Notes under the pieces: generated by a model
Told to the model about the DNA's origin: nothing
What the model saw: the letters and a program-made list of their open reading frames with translations, nothing else
The model's database searches: none
In this document: positions 1 to 7,522 of the stretch, piece after piece
How the letters are laid out: every line of letters starts with the position of its first letter
How positions within the stretch are numbered: the stretch's first letter is position 1
Position numbers and translations under genes: made by a program
Assembly: GCA_050114795.1 (NCBI GenBank)
Contig: JASFRS010000047.1
Span: 1-15,752 of the forward strand
Origin: JASFRS01 sp050114795
Lineage (GTDB): Bacteria > Pseudomonadota > Alphaproteobacteria > Sphingomonadales > CAKZYD01
Direction of reading: 5' to 3'
DNA: 15,752 nt

Positions 1-329
1 TGATGGCGGGGTCTGATTTTATTAAAACGTCTACGGGTATGGAGAGCAAGAACGCCACTCTGCCCGTCAGCCTTGTGATGGTCCGCGCCATTCGCGATTA
101 TATGGAGCACACGGGCTATGCCGTTGGCTTCAAGCCCGCAGGCGGGATTTCCACGGCGAAAGATAGCCTCACTTATTTGATGCTGATGAAAGAAGAGCTG
201 GGGCATCGCTGGGTGCAGCCGGATATGTTCCGTTTTGGCGCGTCCAGCCTGCTTGGCGATATCGAACGCCAGCTTGAGCATTTTGTCACCGGTCGTTATT
301 CGGCCGCTAACCGTCATGCGATGGGATGA
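1..329 (+). CDS. deoC: Deoxyribose-phosphate aldolase, C-terminal part (5' end outside window)
   Basis: This class I aldolase cleaves 2-deoxy-D-ribose-5-phosphate into glyceraldehyde-3-phosphate and acetaldehyde in the cytoplasm, the last committed step of deoxynucleoside breakdown. About 108 residues are visible (first full codon at base 3), roughly the last 40% of a family member of about 260 residues. The Schiff-base lysine is seen in FIKTSTG (codon at 24-26) and the second active-site lysine in VGFKPAGG (codon at 132-134). FRFGASSLL near the end is the usual phosphate-binding and C-terminal signature. The ATG at base 3 is an internal methionine, because family members continue upstream of it. 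The gene stops (TGA) 4 bases before the ALDH16 start, so the two are almost certainly co-transcribed. No defect is visible in the part present. Confidence 0.95.
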   Translation, partial: MAGSDFIKTSTGMESKNATLPVSLVMVRAIRDYMEHTGYAVGFKPAGGISTAKDSLTYLMLMKEELGHRWVQPDMFRFGASSLLGDIERQLEHFVTGRYSAANRHAMG

Positions 330-333
330 AGCA

Positions 334-2706
334 ATGACCGTTAAAGAGATTTTTGAATCCATGGAATATGGCCCCGCACCCGAAAGTGCAGAAACTGTCA
401 AAGCCTGGCTAGCTGCGAAAAAAGAGCCCTTTGGCCTGTATATCGGTGGGAAATGGGTAAAGCCTTCCAACCCTGATGATGCCTTTGCGACCTTCAATCC
501 GGCAACGGGTGAGGAACTGGCAAAGATTTCTCAGGCTAGTGACGCGGATGTGGATAAAGCCGTTAAGGCCGCGCGCAAGGCGCAGAAGGACTGGGCGGCT
601 TTAGGCGGTCATGGTCGTGCGAAATATATCTATGCCATGGCGCGTGCCATTCAGAAAAACAGCCGACGTCTGGCTGTTTTGGAAACGCTGGATAACGGTA
701 AACCCATTCGCGAAACCCGCGATTTGGATATTCCTATTGCGGCGCGCCATTTCTATCATCATGTGGGTTGGGCGCAGCTTTTGGATAAGGAATTCCCTGG
801 TCATAAGCCAGTGGGTGTTGTCGGTCAGGTCATTCCCTGGAACTTCCCGCTGTTGATGCTGGCTTGGAAAGTTGCCCCTGCTTTGGCCGCCGGGAACACG
901 GTGGTGTTGAAGCCCGCCGAATTTACGTCTCTCACGGCCTTGGCATTCGCGGATATCTGCGATGAAATCGGCCTGCCGGCTGGTGTTTTGAACATCATCA
1001 CAGGCGATGGAGCGACAGGTGCAGCCATCGTTGAACATGATGATGTGGATAAATTGGCCTTCACCGGATCAACGGATGTTGGTCGGATTATTCGCAAGGC
1101 GAGTGCCGGGTCCGGCAAGAAACTCACTTTGGAACTGGGCGGTAAATCCCCCTTCCTGGTCTTTGAAGATGCGGATTTGGACAGCGTTGTTGAAGGTCTG
1201 ATTGACGGCATTTGGTTTAACCAGGGCCAGGTATGCTGCGCGGGTTCCCGCCTGCTGGTGCATGAAGGTATTGCGGACAAGCTGGAGAAGAAAATCCACC
1301 GCCGTCTGGAACAAGTACGTTTGGGCGATCCGCTTGATAAAGCCAATGATATGGGCTCCGTCATTGACCCTATTCAAAAAGAACGGATTGAAAAGCTCGT
1401 CGCGCAAGGTGTGGAAGAGGGAGCCACATTCTGGCAGCCGGATATTCCCTGCCCGGACAGTGGGTGTTTTTATCGCCCCGGTGTTTTAACCAATGTGCAT
1501 CCTTCCAATATCGTTGCGCGTGAGGAAATCTTTGGCCCGGTTCTGGCTATGATGACTTTCCGTACCCAGGGTGAGGCGATTGAACTTGCGAATAACAGCC
1601 GCTATGGGCTGGCTGCCAGTATCTGGTCTGAAAATATCAATCGCGCCTTGGAAATCGCCCCTAAAGTCAAAGCCGGCGTGGTGTGGGTTAATTGCACCAA
1701 CCAATTTGATGGTGCTGTGGGCTTTGGTGGCTATCGGGAATCCGGTTTTGGCCGTGAAGGTGGCCGGGAAGGCATGTTCGAATATCTGAAAGAACAGCCC
1801 TGGCCTAAAGCGAAAGCTGCGACCAAAGCGTCTAAACGTCCTAATCTGCCTGCCGTGCCTATCGACCGGACGGCCAAGCTTTATATTGGCGGCAAGCAAG
1901 CGCGTCCCGATGGTGGCTACAGCCGTGTTGTTCAAGATGCCTGGGGTGGTGATTTAGAACGTATAAGCGAAGGCAATCGCAAAGACGTGCGGAATGCCGT
2001 TGAAGCTGCCCATAAATCAAAATGGGGTGGCATGACCGGCCACGCCCGCGCCCAAGTCCTGTATTTCCTTGGGGAAAATCTGGGCTATCGCGCGCGCGAA
2101 TTTGCTGAGCGCCTGCAATTGCTAACAGGTGTCACGGCAGCACAGGCTGAGAAAGAAGTGGAAGCGTCTATCGAGCGTATCTTCACCTATGCAGCCTGGG
2201 CGGACAAATATGATGGCGCCGTCCATCAACCGCCATTGCGTGGTGTGGCCATGGCCATGAATGAACGTATTGGTGTGATGGGGCTTGTGTGCCCGGATGA
2301 AGCGCCGCTGTTGTCTATGATTTCGCTGCTCGCACCTATGCTTGCCCTTGGCAATGATGTGGTGATGGTGGCGAGCGAAAAAGCGCCTCTCATCGCAACG
2401 GATTTCTATCAGCTGCTTGAGACATCAGATGTGCCTGCGGGTGCTGTGAATATTTTGACAGGCGAACGTTCTGCGATGGTAAAAACCCTGGCAGAACATG
2501 CTGATATCAATGGTCTGTGGTATTTCGCAGCGGATGACGGCTTTGGTGCTGTTGAAGCGGCGAGTGTTTCAAACCTCAAGCGTATCTGGTCGTCCCAAGG
2601 TGAAGCCATTGACTGGTTCTCCGATGAAGCAGATGATGCCCGGCGCTTTCTGCGCCATTGCGCGGAAGTTAAAAATATATGGGTCCCCTATGGGGATGAA
2701 CAATAA
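334..2706 (+). CDS. Two-domain aldehyde dehydrogenase, ALDH16 family
   Basis: A 790-residue NAD(P)-dependent aldehyde dehydrogenase with a complete ALDH domain (about residues 30-490) and a second, degenerate ALDH domain (about 515-790), the architecture of ALDH16. The first domain has the oxyanion Asn170 (PWN), Lys193 (KPAE), general base Glu267 (LELGGKSP), catalytic Cys301 (NQGQVCCAGSR) and EIFGPV at 398-403, so it should be active, unlike vertebrate ALDH16A1, which lacks the cysteine. The second domain keeps Rossmann-like segments (ERIGVMGLV, PAGAVNILTG) but has no GGKSP-type glutamate motif and no catalytic cysteine. The ATG at 334 is preferred: longer forms begin inside deoC, and MTVKEIFESM suits the family N-terminus. 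Position directly after deoC suggests that its substrate is acetaldehyde released by DeoC; this is inference. Confidence 0.92.
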   Translation: MTVKEIFESMEYGPAPESAETVKAWLAAKKEPFGLYIGGKWVKPSNPDDAFATFNPATGEELAKISQASDADVDKAVKAARKAQKDWAALGGHGRAKYIYAMARAIQKNSRRLAVLETLDNGKPIRETRDLDIPIAARHFYHHVGWAQLLDKEFPGHKPVGVVGQVIPWNFPLLMLAWKVAPALAAGNTVVLKPAEFTSLTALAFADICDEIGLPAGVLNIITGDGATGAAIVEHDDVDKLAFTGSTDVGRIIRKASAGSGKKLTLELGGKSPFLVFEDADLDSVVEGLIDGIWFNQGQVCCAGSRLLVHEGIADKLEKKIHRRLEQVRLGDPLDKANDMGSVIDPIQKERIEKLVAQGVEEGATFWQPDIPCPDSGCFYRPGVLTNVHPSNIVAREEIFGPVLAMMTFRTQGEAIELANNSRYGLAASIWSENINRALEIAPKVKAGVVWVNCTNQFDGAVGFGGYRESGFGREGGREGMFEYLKEQPWPKAKAATKASKRPNLPAVPIDRTAKLYIGGKQARPDGGYSRVVQDAWGGDLERISEGNRKDVRNAVEAAHKSKWGGMTGHARAQVLYFLGENLGYRAREFAERLQLLTGVTAAQAEKEVEASIERIFTYAAWADKYDGAVHQPPLRGVAMAMNERIGVMGLVCPDEAPLLSMISLLAPMLALGNDVVMVASEKAPLIATDFYQLLETSDVPAGAVNILTGERSAMVKTLAEHADINGLWYFAADDGFGAVEAASVSNLKRIWSSQGEAIDWFSDEADDARRFLRHCAEVKNIWVPYGDEQ

Positions 2707-2727
2707 GAACAGGCGAGGGCGTATATC

Positions 2728-4416
2728 GTGAGTGAAGTAGCGGCTGGGGCAGTGCCCTATAAATGGGCAGTGAAAGGCGATATCAACGCCGGATTTGCCT
2801 TTCTTTTGGACTGTGTGGTTAATCTTTTTGTATTGGCAGCCATTTTGGCGGGCTTTGGCTTCCCTAGTGATGTTGTTCAGGGACGTATCATTCCCGGCGC
2901 TGTTGTCGGCATTGTCTTTGGCAATCTGCTTTATATGTGGATGACCGCACATTTGGCTAAAAAGACCGGCAATCATCAATTAACCAGCCTGCCTTTAGGT
3001 CTGGATTTGCCTACGACCATCACCTTCTGCTTTGGTATTTTGGGTCCGTTGTTTTTAACGTTGAAAGCGGAAACCGGTGATGCGGACTATGCGGCCCGCA
3101 TTGCTTGGTATGTCGGCATGGGGGCGACCATCTGGATTGCCTTTGTAAAACTTGGCCTGTCCTTCATCGGCAATACGATACAACGGATCATGCCGGTCGC
3201 GGCTTTGCTGGGTTCCATGTTTGGTATTTCTGCTGTCTGGCTTGGAGCTAATGCCATTTTAGGCGTGATGGAAATCGCGCCCATTGGCATGATCGCTCTG
3301 ATTATCATGGTTTACAGCCTAATTGGCACAGGTATCTTGCCTGGCAAAATGCCTGGTGCAGTCATTGCCATCGTGGCGGGTACAGCCATGTATTATGTGC
3401 TGGGTTATACAGGTGCCCTGGAAGGTTTGGGGTACGGATTTAGTGTTCCGGCCGCGCAGGGCTTTGGATTGAACCTGCCCGTCCCATCCTCTGGTGGCTT
3501 TGAAGAGCTATTTGGCAGGTCTCTGAATTATCTCGCAATTTCAGTGCCTTTTGCGCTGTTGATTGCTGCAAGTGCGGTGAACATTTCGACCGCCGCTAAA
3601 CTGATGGGTGATGATTATAACCCCAAACATGTGATTTGGGCGGACAGCGCGGCGACATTTGTGTCCGGTGCCTTTGGTGGTGTTGTTCAAACCACTCCTT
3701 ATTTCGGCCATACGACTTATAAACGGATGGGTGGCCGGGTTGGCTATGCGGCTGCGGCCATTACGATTCTGGCATTGGGCGTTGTGACTGGCGTTTTGAG
3801 CTTCTTGATTGAGCTTATCCCACCGGCGGTGTTCAAGCCGATCTTGATTGTGGTTGCGATGGATATCATTCGCCTGGCTTTCCAATCCATCCCTGAAAAA
3901 CACGCCCCTGCCGTTGGCTTTGCCATCATGCCCGCAATTATCAACTTTGCTTTTGTAAAGCTGGATACGCTGTATGCCCAGGTCAAAGACGGGTTGAACG
4001 GTATTACTCAAGCCGTGGCCGGTACAGATGCAGCGGGTGCAGTAGCAGCAAAGGCGGCGGCCATGTTCCCTGCATTTTGGATGGCAGAATATGTGCTGAT
4101 TTCGGCCATGGCTCGAGGCTATATCTTAACGAGCTTGTTATGGGCGGCTATCATTGTCTTTATCTTGGAAAGGACGCGCTACAAAGCCGCCTTTGTGTTG
4201 CTTTTGGCAGCAGTGTTCACCTTGTTCGGGATTATCCATTCCGTTGATCCTAATTCATCTATTTATCTGCCATGGGCCATTGATGAAGCTCTGCGCGGAA
4301 AAGTGCCGGACAGCGCCTTGGCGCTGCCTTATCAAATTGCATTGGGCTATTTACTAGGTGCTGTGACCATCATCCTTGTTGGTCTTGGCGTGAAAGAAGA
4401 GGAAGAAGTTAAATGA
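2728..4416 (+). CDS. NCS2/AzgA-like membrane permease, probable nucleobase or nucleoside transporter
   Basis: A 562-residue, strongly hydrophobic inner-membrane protein with about 12-14 predicted membrane segments. It resembles the AzgA branch of the NCS2 nucleobase-cation symporters: after a DDYNPKHV loop comes a half-buried segment (residues 314-340) containing GGVVQTTPYFGH and then KRMGGRVGY, which sits where AzgA proteins have TSTTTYIES followed by AAGGRTGL. The motif differs enough that substrate cannot be read from it. A hydrophilic EEEEV tail ends the protein. Start is GTG at 2728, with a GGCGAGGG ribosome site about 8 bases upstream. It overlaps the PNP gene by ATGA (4 bases) and follows ALDH16 by 21 bases, so uptake of purine bases or (deoxy)nucleosides is the natural guess. 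Family assignment is fairly secure, substrate is not. Confidence 0.75.
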   Translation: MSEVAAGAVPYKWAVKGDINAGFAFLLDCVVNLFVLAAILAGFGFPSDVVQGRIIPGAVVGIVFGNLLYMWMTAHLAKKTGNHQLTSLPLGLDLPTTITFCFGILGPLFLTLKAETGDADYAARIAWYVGMGATIWIAFVKLGLSFIGNTIQRIMPVAALLGSMFGISAVWLGANAILGVMEIAPIGMIALIIMVYSLIGTGILPGKMPGAVIAIVAGTAMYYVLGYTGALEGLGYGFSVPAAQGFGLNLPVPSSGGFEELFGRSLNYLAISVPFALLIAASAVNISTAAKLMGDDYNPKHVIWADSAATFVSGAFGGVVQTTPYFGHTTYKRMGGRVGYAAAAITILALGVVTGVLSFLIELIPPAVFKPILIVVAMDIIRLAFQSIPEKHAPAVGFAIMPAIINFAFVKLDTLYAQVKDGLNGITQAVAGTDAAGAVAAKAAAMFPAFWMAEYVLISAMARGYILTSLLWAAIIVFILERTRYKAAFVLLLAAVFTLFGIIHSVDPNSSIYLPWAIDEALRGKVPDSALALPYQIALGYLLGAVTIILVGLGVKEEEEVK

Positions 4417-5240
4417 GCGCGGATAAAGTAGCTGCCAGTGCGGAAATTATAAAATCCCGCTTGTCCAACCCCTTCCCCAAGACGGTTGCAGTCCTGGGGT
4501 CAGGCCTGGGCGCTTTTGCGGATGCGGTTGATATGGAAGAGGTCATTTCCTATGAAGACCTGCCCGCATTTCCGCAGCCGACTGTTGAAGGCCATGCCGG
4601 ACGTTTGGTGATTGGATCCCTAAATGGTGCCCGTGTGGCTGTCATGCAGGGACGCATGCATGTTTATGAAGGTCATGATGTGGCGGAGCTTGCCATTCCC
4701 ATTCGCACTTTCCGTGCGCTTGGGGCGGATAAGCTGATTTTGACTAATGCGTCAGGCTCTTTAAATCGCAATATCGGCCCTGGCTCCTTGGTCATGCTGG
4801 ATGATCATATCAATTTTTCCGGCCGTAATCCTTTGATTGGCCCTAATGACAAAAATATCGGGGTTCGTTTCCCCGACATGTCAGCCGCCTATGATCCAGA
4901 ACTCAAAGAGCGACTGCAGGCCGCTGCGCGCCGTGCGGATGTGCATTTGGACCGTGGTGTTTATGCTATGGTGACAGGGCCTAATTTTGAAACACCGGCA
5001 GAGGTGCGCATGCTGGGCATTGTTGGTGCCGATATGGTTGGTATGTCGACTGTGCCTGAAACACTGGTTGCCCGCCATGCGGGGATGAAAGTGGCGGCTG
5101 TTTCCGTTGTTTCCAACTTGGCAGCAGGTCTTGCGGGCCATGAACTAACCCATGAGGAAACTATGGAAGAAGGCGCAAAAGCAGCAGGCAAATTTATCAA
5201 GCTGCTACGTGAGTTTATTTCGGATGTCGGGGCGGAATAA
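4413..5240 (+). CDS. Purine nucleoside phosphorylase (trimeric, PNP/PunA/XapA class)
   Basis: This cytoplasmic enzyme phosphorolyses purine (deoxy)ribonucleosides to base plus (deoxy)ribose-1-phosphate. The 275 residues match the trimeric low-molecular-weight class. Phosphate ligands are seen as Ser30 (LGSGLG), Arg81 and His83 (QGRMHVYEGH) and Ser212 (GMSTVPE). The purine pocket has Glu193 (GPNFETPAE) and Asn235 (VVSNLAAGL). The asparagine, rather than aspartate, argues for 6-oxopurine nucleosides (inosine, guanosine and deoxy forms) and against methylthioadenosine phosphorylase. The ATG overlaps the permease TGA, with a purine-rich AAGAGGAAGAAG ribosome site inside the permease end, which suggests translational coupling. 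The stop overlaps deoB by one base (TAATG). The ribose product feeds DeoB and the free base could feed the downstream phosphoribosyltransferase. Confidence 0.93.
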   Translation: MSADKVAASAEIIKSRLSNPFPKTVAVLGSGLGAFADAVDMEEVISYEDLPAFPQPTVEGHAGRLVIGSLNGARVAVMQGRMHVYEGHDVAELAIPIRTFRALGADKLILTNASGSLNRNIGPGSLVMLDDHINFSGRNPLIGPNDKNIGVRFPDMSAAYDPELKERLQAAARRADVHLDRGVYAMVTGPNFETPAEVRMLGIVGADMVGMSTVPETLVARHAGMKVAAVSVVSNLAAGLAGHELTHEETMEEGAKAAGKFIKLLREFISDVGAE

Positions 5241-6454
5241 TGCGCGCAATCTACATCGTTCTCGACAGTCTGGGCGTAGGTGGCGCACCTGATGCGCCGG
5301 CTTATGGTGATGAGGGGTCTAACACGCTGGGCCACATTGCTTTGGCCTGCGCGCGCGGTGAGGCCGATGTGGAAGGTCTGCGTTCCGGACCGCTTGATAT
5401 TCCGAATTTGAAGCGCTTGGGTCTGGGATATGCGCTTGATTTGGCCAGCGGTGTTGATGTGTTGAAGAATGGCGCCGCACCGCAAGGCTTAGCAACGGCT
5501 TGCGCGGAAACATCCAAAGGCAAAGATACGCCATCCGGGCATTTTGAAATGACGGGTGTACCGGTCATGTTTGACTGGATGGTCTTCCCTAAAACCGTTC
5601 CTGCCTTTCCTGAGTGGCTGACGCAGCGCTTAATTAAAGACGCGGGTCTGCCGGGCCTTTTGGGTGATTGCCATGCGTCTGGTACAGAAATCATCGCCCG
5701 CCTGGGTGATGAACATATCGCGACGGGCAAACCCATTGTCTACACATCCGCTGACTCTGTTCTGCAAATCGCAGCGCATGAGGAGCATTTCGGGTTAGAG
5801 CGCCTTTATGAACTGTGCGAGCTTGCGCGTTCCTATCCCGAACTGGAAGCTATGGGACGGGTGATTGCACGTCCCTTTGTGGGTAACGGCAGGGACGAGC
5901 CTTATAAGCGCACTTATAACCGTCGGGATTTCGCCCAGCCTTGCCCCGATGAGAATCTTCTGGATAAGGCGGTGGCCGCTGACCTTCCGGTTATTGCCAT
6001 TGGCAAAGTCGGTGATATTTTCGCCCACCGTGGTGTGAGCAAGGTTGTGAAGGCTGGTGGCAATCCGGCAATCACTGATGCTTTGATAAAAGCCATGCAG
6101 GAAGAGCAGGGGCCATGCGTAATCTTTGCTAATCTTGTGGATTTTGATAGCGAATTTGGCCATCGGCGCAATGTACCTGGTTATGCGAAGGCGATTGAAG
6201 ATTTTGACAAGCGCCTCCCTGAAATTGAAGCGGCTTTGCGTGATGGCGATATTGCAGTTCTAACGGCGGATCATGGCAACGACCCGACCTGGGAAGGCAC
6301 TGACCATACAAGGGAGCAAGTGCCAGCCGTTTTCTTCGGCCCAGGTGTGAAAGCTGGTGTGGCTGAAGGGCGCAAAAGTTTCGCAGATATCGGACAGAGT
6401 TTCGCCGGATATCTGAATTTGACACCGTTAAAACACGGTACATCAATATTTTAA
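5240..6454 (+). CDS. deoB: Phosphopentomutase
   Basis: This enzyme interconverts (deoxy)ribose-1-phosphate and the 5-phosphate, joining PNP to DeoC. The 404 residues fit the bacterial DeoB length, and the alkaline-phosphatase-superfamily metal ligands are all visible: Asp9 (VLDSLGVG), Asp303 and His308 (DFDSEFGHRRN), Asp344 and His345 (ADHGND) and His356 (DHTRE). Thr97 in GKDTPSGHFEMTG is the position of the phosphorylated threonine. The C-terminus HGTSIF matches the family's HGxSF-type ending. The ATG shares its first base with the PNP stop codon, an arrangement typical of translational coupling. No anomaly seen. Confidence 0.97.
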   Translation: MRAIYIVLDSLGVGGAPDAPAYGDEGSNTLGHIALACARGEADVEGLRSGPLDIPNLKRLGLGYALDLASGVDVLKNGAAPQGLATACAETSKGKDTPSGHFEMTGVPVMFDWMVFPKTVPAFPEWLTQRLIKDAGLPGLLGDCHASGTEIIARLGDEHIATGKPIVYTSADSVLQIAAHEEHFGLERLYELCELARSYPELEAMGRVIARPFVGNGRDEPYKRTYNRRDFAQPCPDENLLDKAVAADLPVIAIGKVGDIFAHRGVSKVVKAGGNPAITDALIKAMQEEQGPCVIFANLVDFDSEFGHRRNVPGYAKAIEDFDKRLPEIEAALRDGDIAVLTADHGNDPTWEGTDHTREQVPAVFFGPGVKAGVAEGRKSFADIGQSFAGYLNLTPLKHGTSIF

Positions 6455-6473
6455 AATAAACTGGAGTTTCAAA

Positions 6474-7046
6474 ATGGGTGACGCAAGCGCGGCTGAGGAT
6501 AAATTATTCATTACGGCGGAGGCGCTTCAGCGTGACAGCTTCCTGCTCGCACATAAGATTTTGGAAAGTGGTTTTCGCCCCAATTACATCGTTGGTGTCT
6601 GGCGCGGTGGTACGCCCATCGGGATTACTGTGCAGGAGCTGCTTGAATACCGCGGTGTTGAGACCGACCATATCTCTATCCGCACATCCAGCTATGATGG
6701 CATGAAGCGTCGCCCGGGCTCGGTTCAGGTTCATGGTTTGGGTTATATCATTGATAAAATTAATGAAGAAGACAGCCTGTTGATCGTTGATGATGTCTTT
6801 GACTCAGGCCTGAGTGTTCAAGCCATTATTGATGAGCTTGAAAAGCGCGCTCGTAAAAACACACCGCATCAGGTGAAGGTGGCGACAGTTTATTATAAAC
6901 CGTCAAAGCGTAAGGTAGAGCGTGTTCCTGATTTCTTCATGCATGAGACAGACCAATGGCTGGTTTTTCCTCATGAAATCCAAGGGCTGAGCGAGGAAGA
7001 AATTCGCCTTCACAAGCCGGAAGCCCTTGCTCCACAGGGAGCTTGA
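6474..7046 (+). CDS. Purine phosphoribosyltransferase (hypoxanthine/xanthine-guanine type)
   Basis: A 190-residue type I phosphoribosyltransferase that would transfer ribose-5-phosphate from PRPP to a base. The PRPP loop is LLIVDDVFDSGLS (residues 102-114), the pyrophosphate loop lies around VGVWRGGTP (40-48), and the flexible-loop region holds the TSSYDGMK segment (71-78). Trp162 followed by LVFPHE resembles the C-terminal purine-stacking motif of xanthine-guanine enzymes such as Gpt. That ending and the PNP neighbour favour a 6-oxopurine substrate; adenine or orotate enzymes look different here. A CTGGAG ribosome site lies 7 bases before ATG 6474. It sits 19 bases after deoB and 2 bases before the MaoC gene, so it belongs to the same operon and probably salvages the base freed by PNP. 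Exact base preference cannot be told. Confidence 0.85.
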   Translation: MGDASAAEDKLFITAEALQRDSFLLAHKILESGFRPNYIVGVWRGGTPIGITVQELLEYRGVETDHISIRTSSYDGMKRRPGSVQVHGLGYIIDKINEEDSLLIVDDVFDSGLSVQAIIDELEKRARKNTPHQVKVATVYYKPSKRKVERVPDFFMHETDQWLVFPHEIQGLSEEEIRLHKPEALAPQGA

Positions 7047-7048
7047 AA

Positions 7049-7510
7049 ATGGCGAAAACAATTACGATTGAAGAAGCTGAAGGCCTAATCGGTCAAGAGC
7101 TTGGCGTTTCCGAATGGACGTTGATTGACCAGGAACGTATCAATAAATTCGCAGATGTGACAGCCGATTGGCAGTTCATTCACATTGACCCCGAACGTGC
7201 CAAGGCGGAAACGCCTTTTGGCAGCACCATTGCACATGGTTATTTGACGCTCTCTTTACTTGCTGGTTTCGCTTATCAGGCAGTACCGGGTTTTGAAGGT
7301 GCGAAAATGGGTGTGAATTACGGCTTAAATAAAGTTCGTTTCCTGCTCCCTGTGCGTGTGAACAGCCGTGTACGTGGGCGCTTTGCCTTAAAGTCGATTG
7401 AGAAAAAATCCGAAACCAGCATCATGGCCATTTATGACGTCACTGTGGAAATTGAAGGGGAAGACAAGCCCGCTTTGGTTGCCGAATGGGTGACTATGGT
7501 CTTTATTTAA
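7049..7510 (+). CDS. MaoC-like dehydratase, NodN-type (probable (R)-specific enoyl-CoA hydratase)
   Basis: A 153-residue single hot-dog-fold protein of the MaoC/hydratase 2 family. The hydratase 2 motif is visible: Asp40 and His45 in TADWQFIHID, followed by PFGSTIAHGYLTLSL (residues 56-70) with the conserved His-Gly. The sequence is closest in feel to the NodN-like subgroup common in Alphaproteobacteria. Hydratase 2 enzymes hydrate trans-2-enoyl-CoA to (3R)-hydroxyacyl-CoA, but the acyl substrate here is unknown. ATG 7049 is chosen because the CACAGGGA ribosome site ends 8 bases upstream; the alternative TTG at 7043 would have only 2 bases of spacing and overlap the previous stop. The next gene, an MFE-2-type dehydrogenase, begins 12 bases downstream and is a plausible partner in consecutive steps. 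Confidence 0.88.
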   Translation: MAKTITIEEAEGLIGQELGVSEWTLIDQERINKFADVTADWQFIHIDPERAKAETPFGSTIAHGYLTLSLLAGFAYQAVPGFEGAKMGVNYGLNKVRFLLPVRVNSRVRGRFALKSIEKKSETSIMAIYDVTVEIEGEDKPALVAEWVTMVFI

Positions 7511-7522
7511 GGAAGTCTCTGC

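Noticed and set aside
825..1364. Long antisense reading frame opposite the ALDH16 gene (179 codons, minus strand)
   Set aside because: It lies wholly within a well-conserved gene, has no recognisable motif and no ribosome site; it reflects codon bias of the plus-strand gene.
3541..4011. Antisense frame of 156 codons opposite the permease
   Set aside because: The product is low-complexity His/Asn/Arg-rich with no domain, typical of a shadow of a hydrophobic membrane-protein gene.
4961..5485. Antisense frame of 174 codons across the PNP/deoB junction
   Set aside because: Both plus-strand proteins have intact catalytic residues through this stretch; no promoter or ribosome site supports the minus frame.
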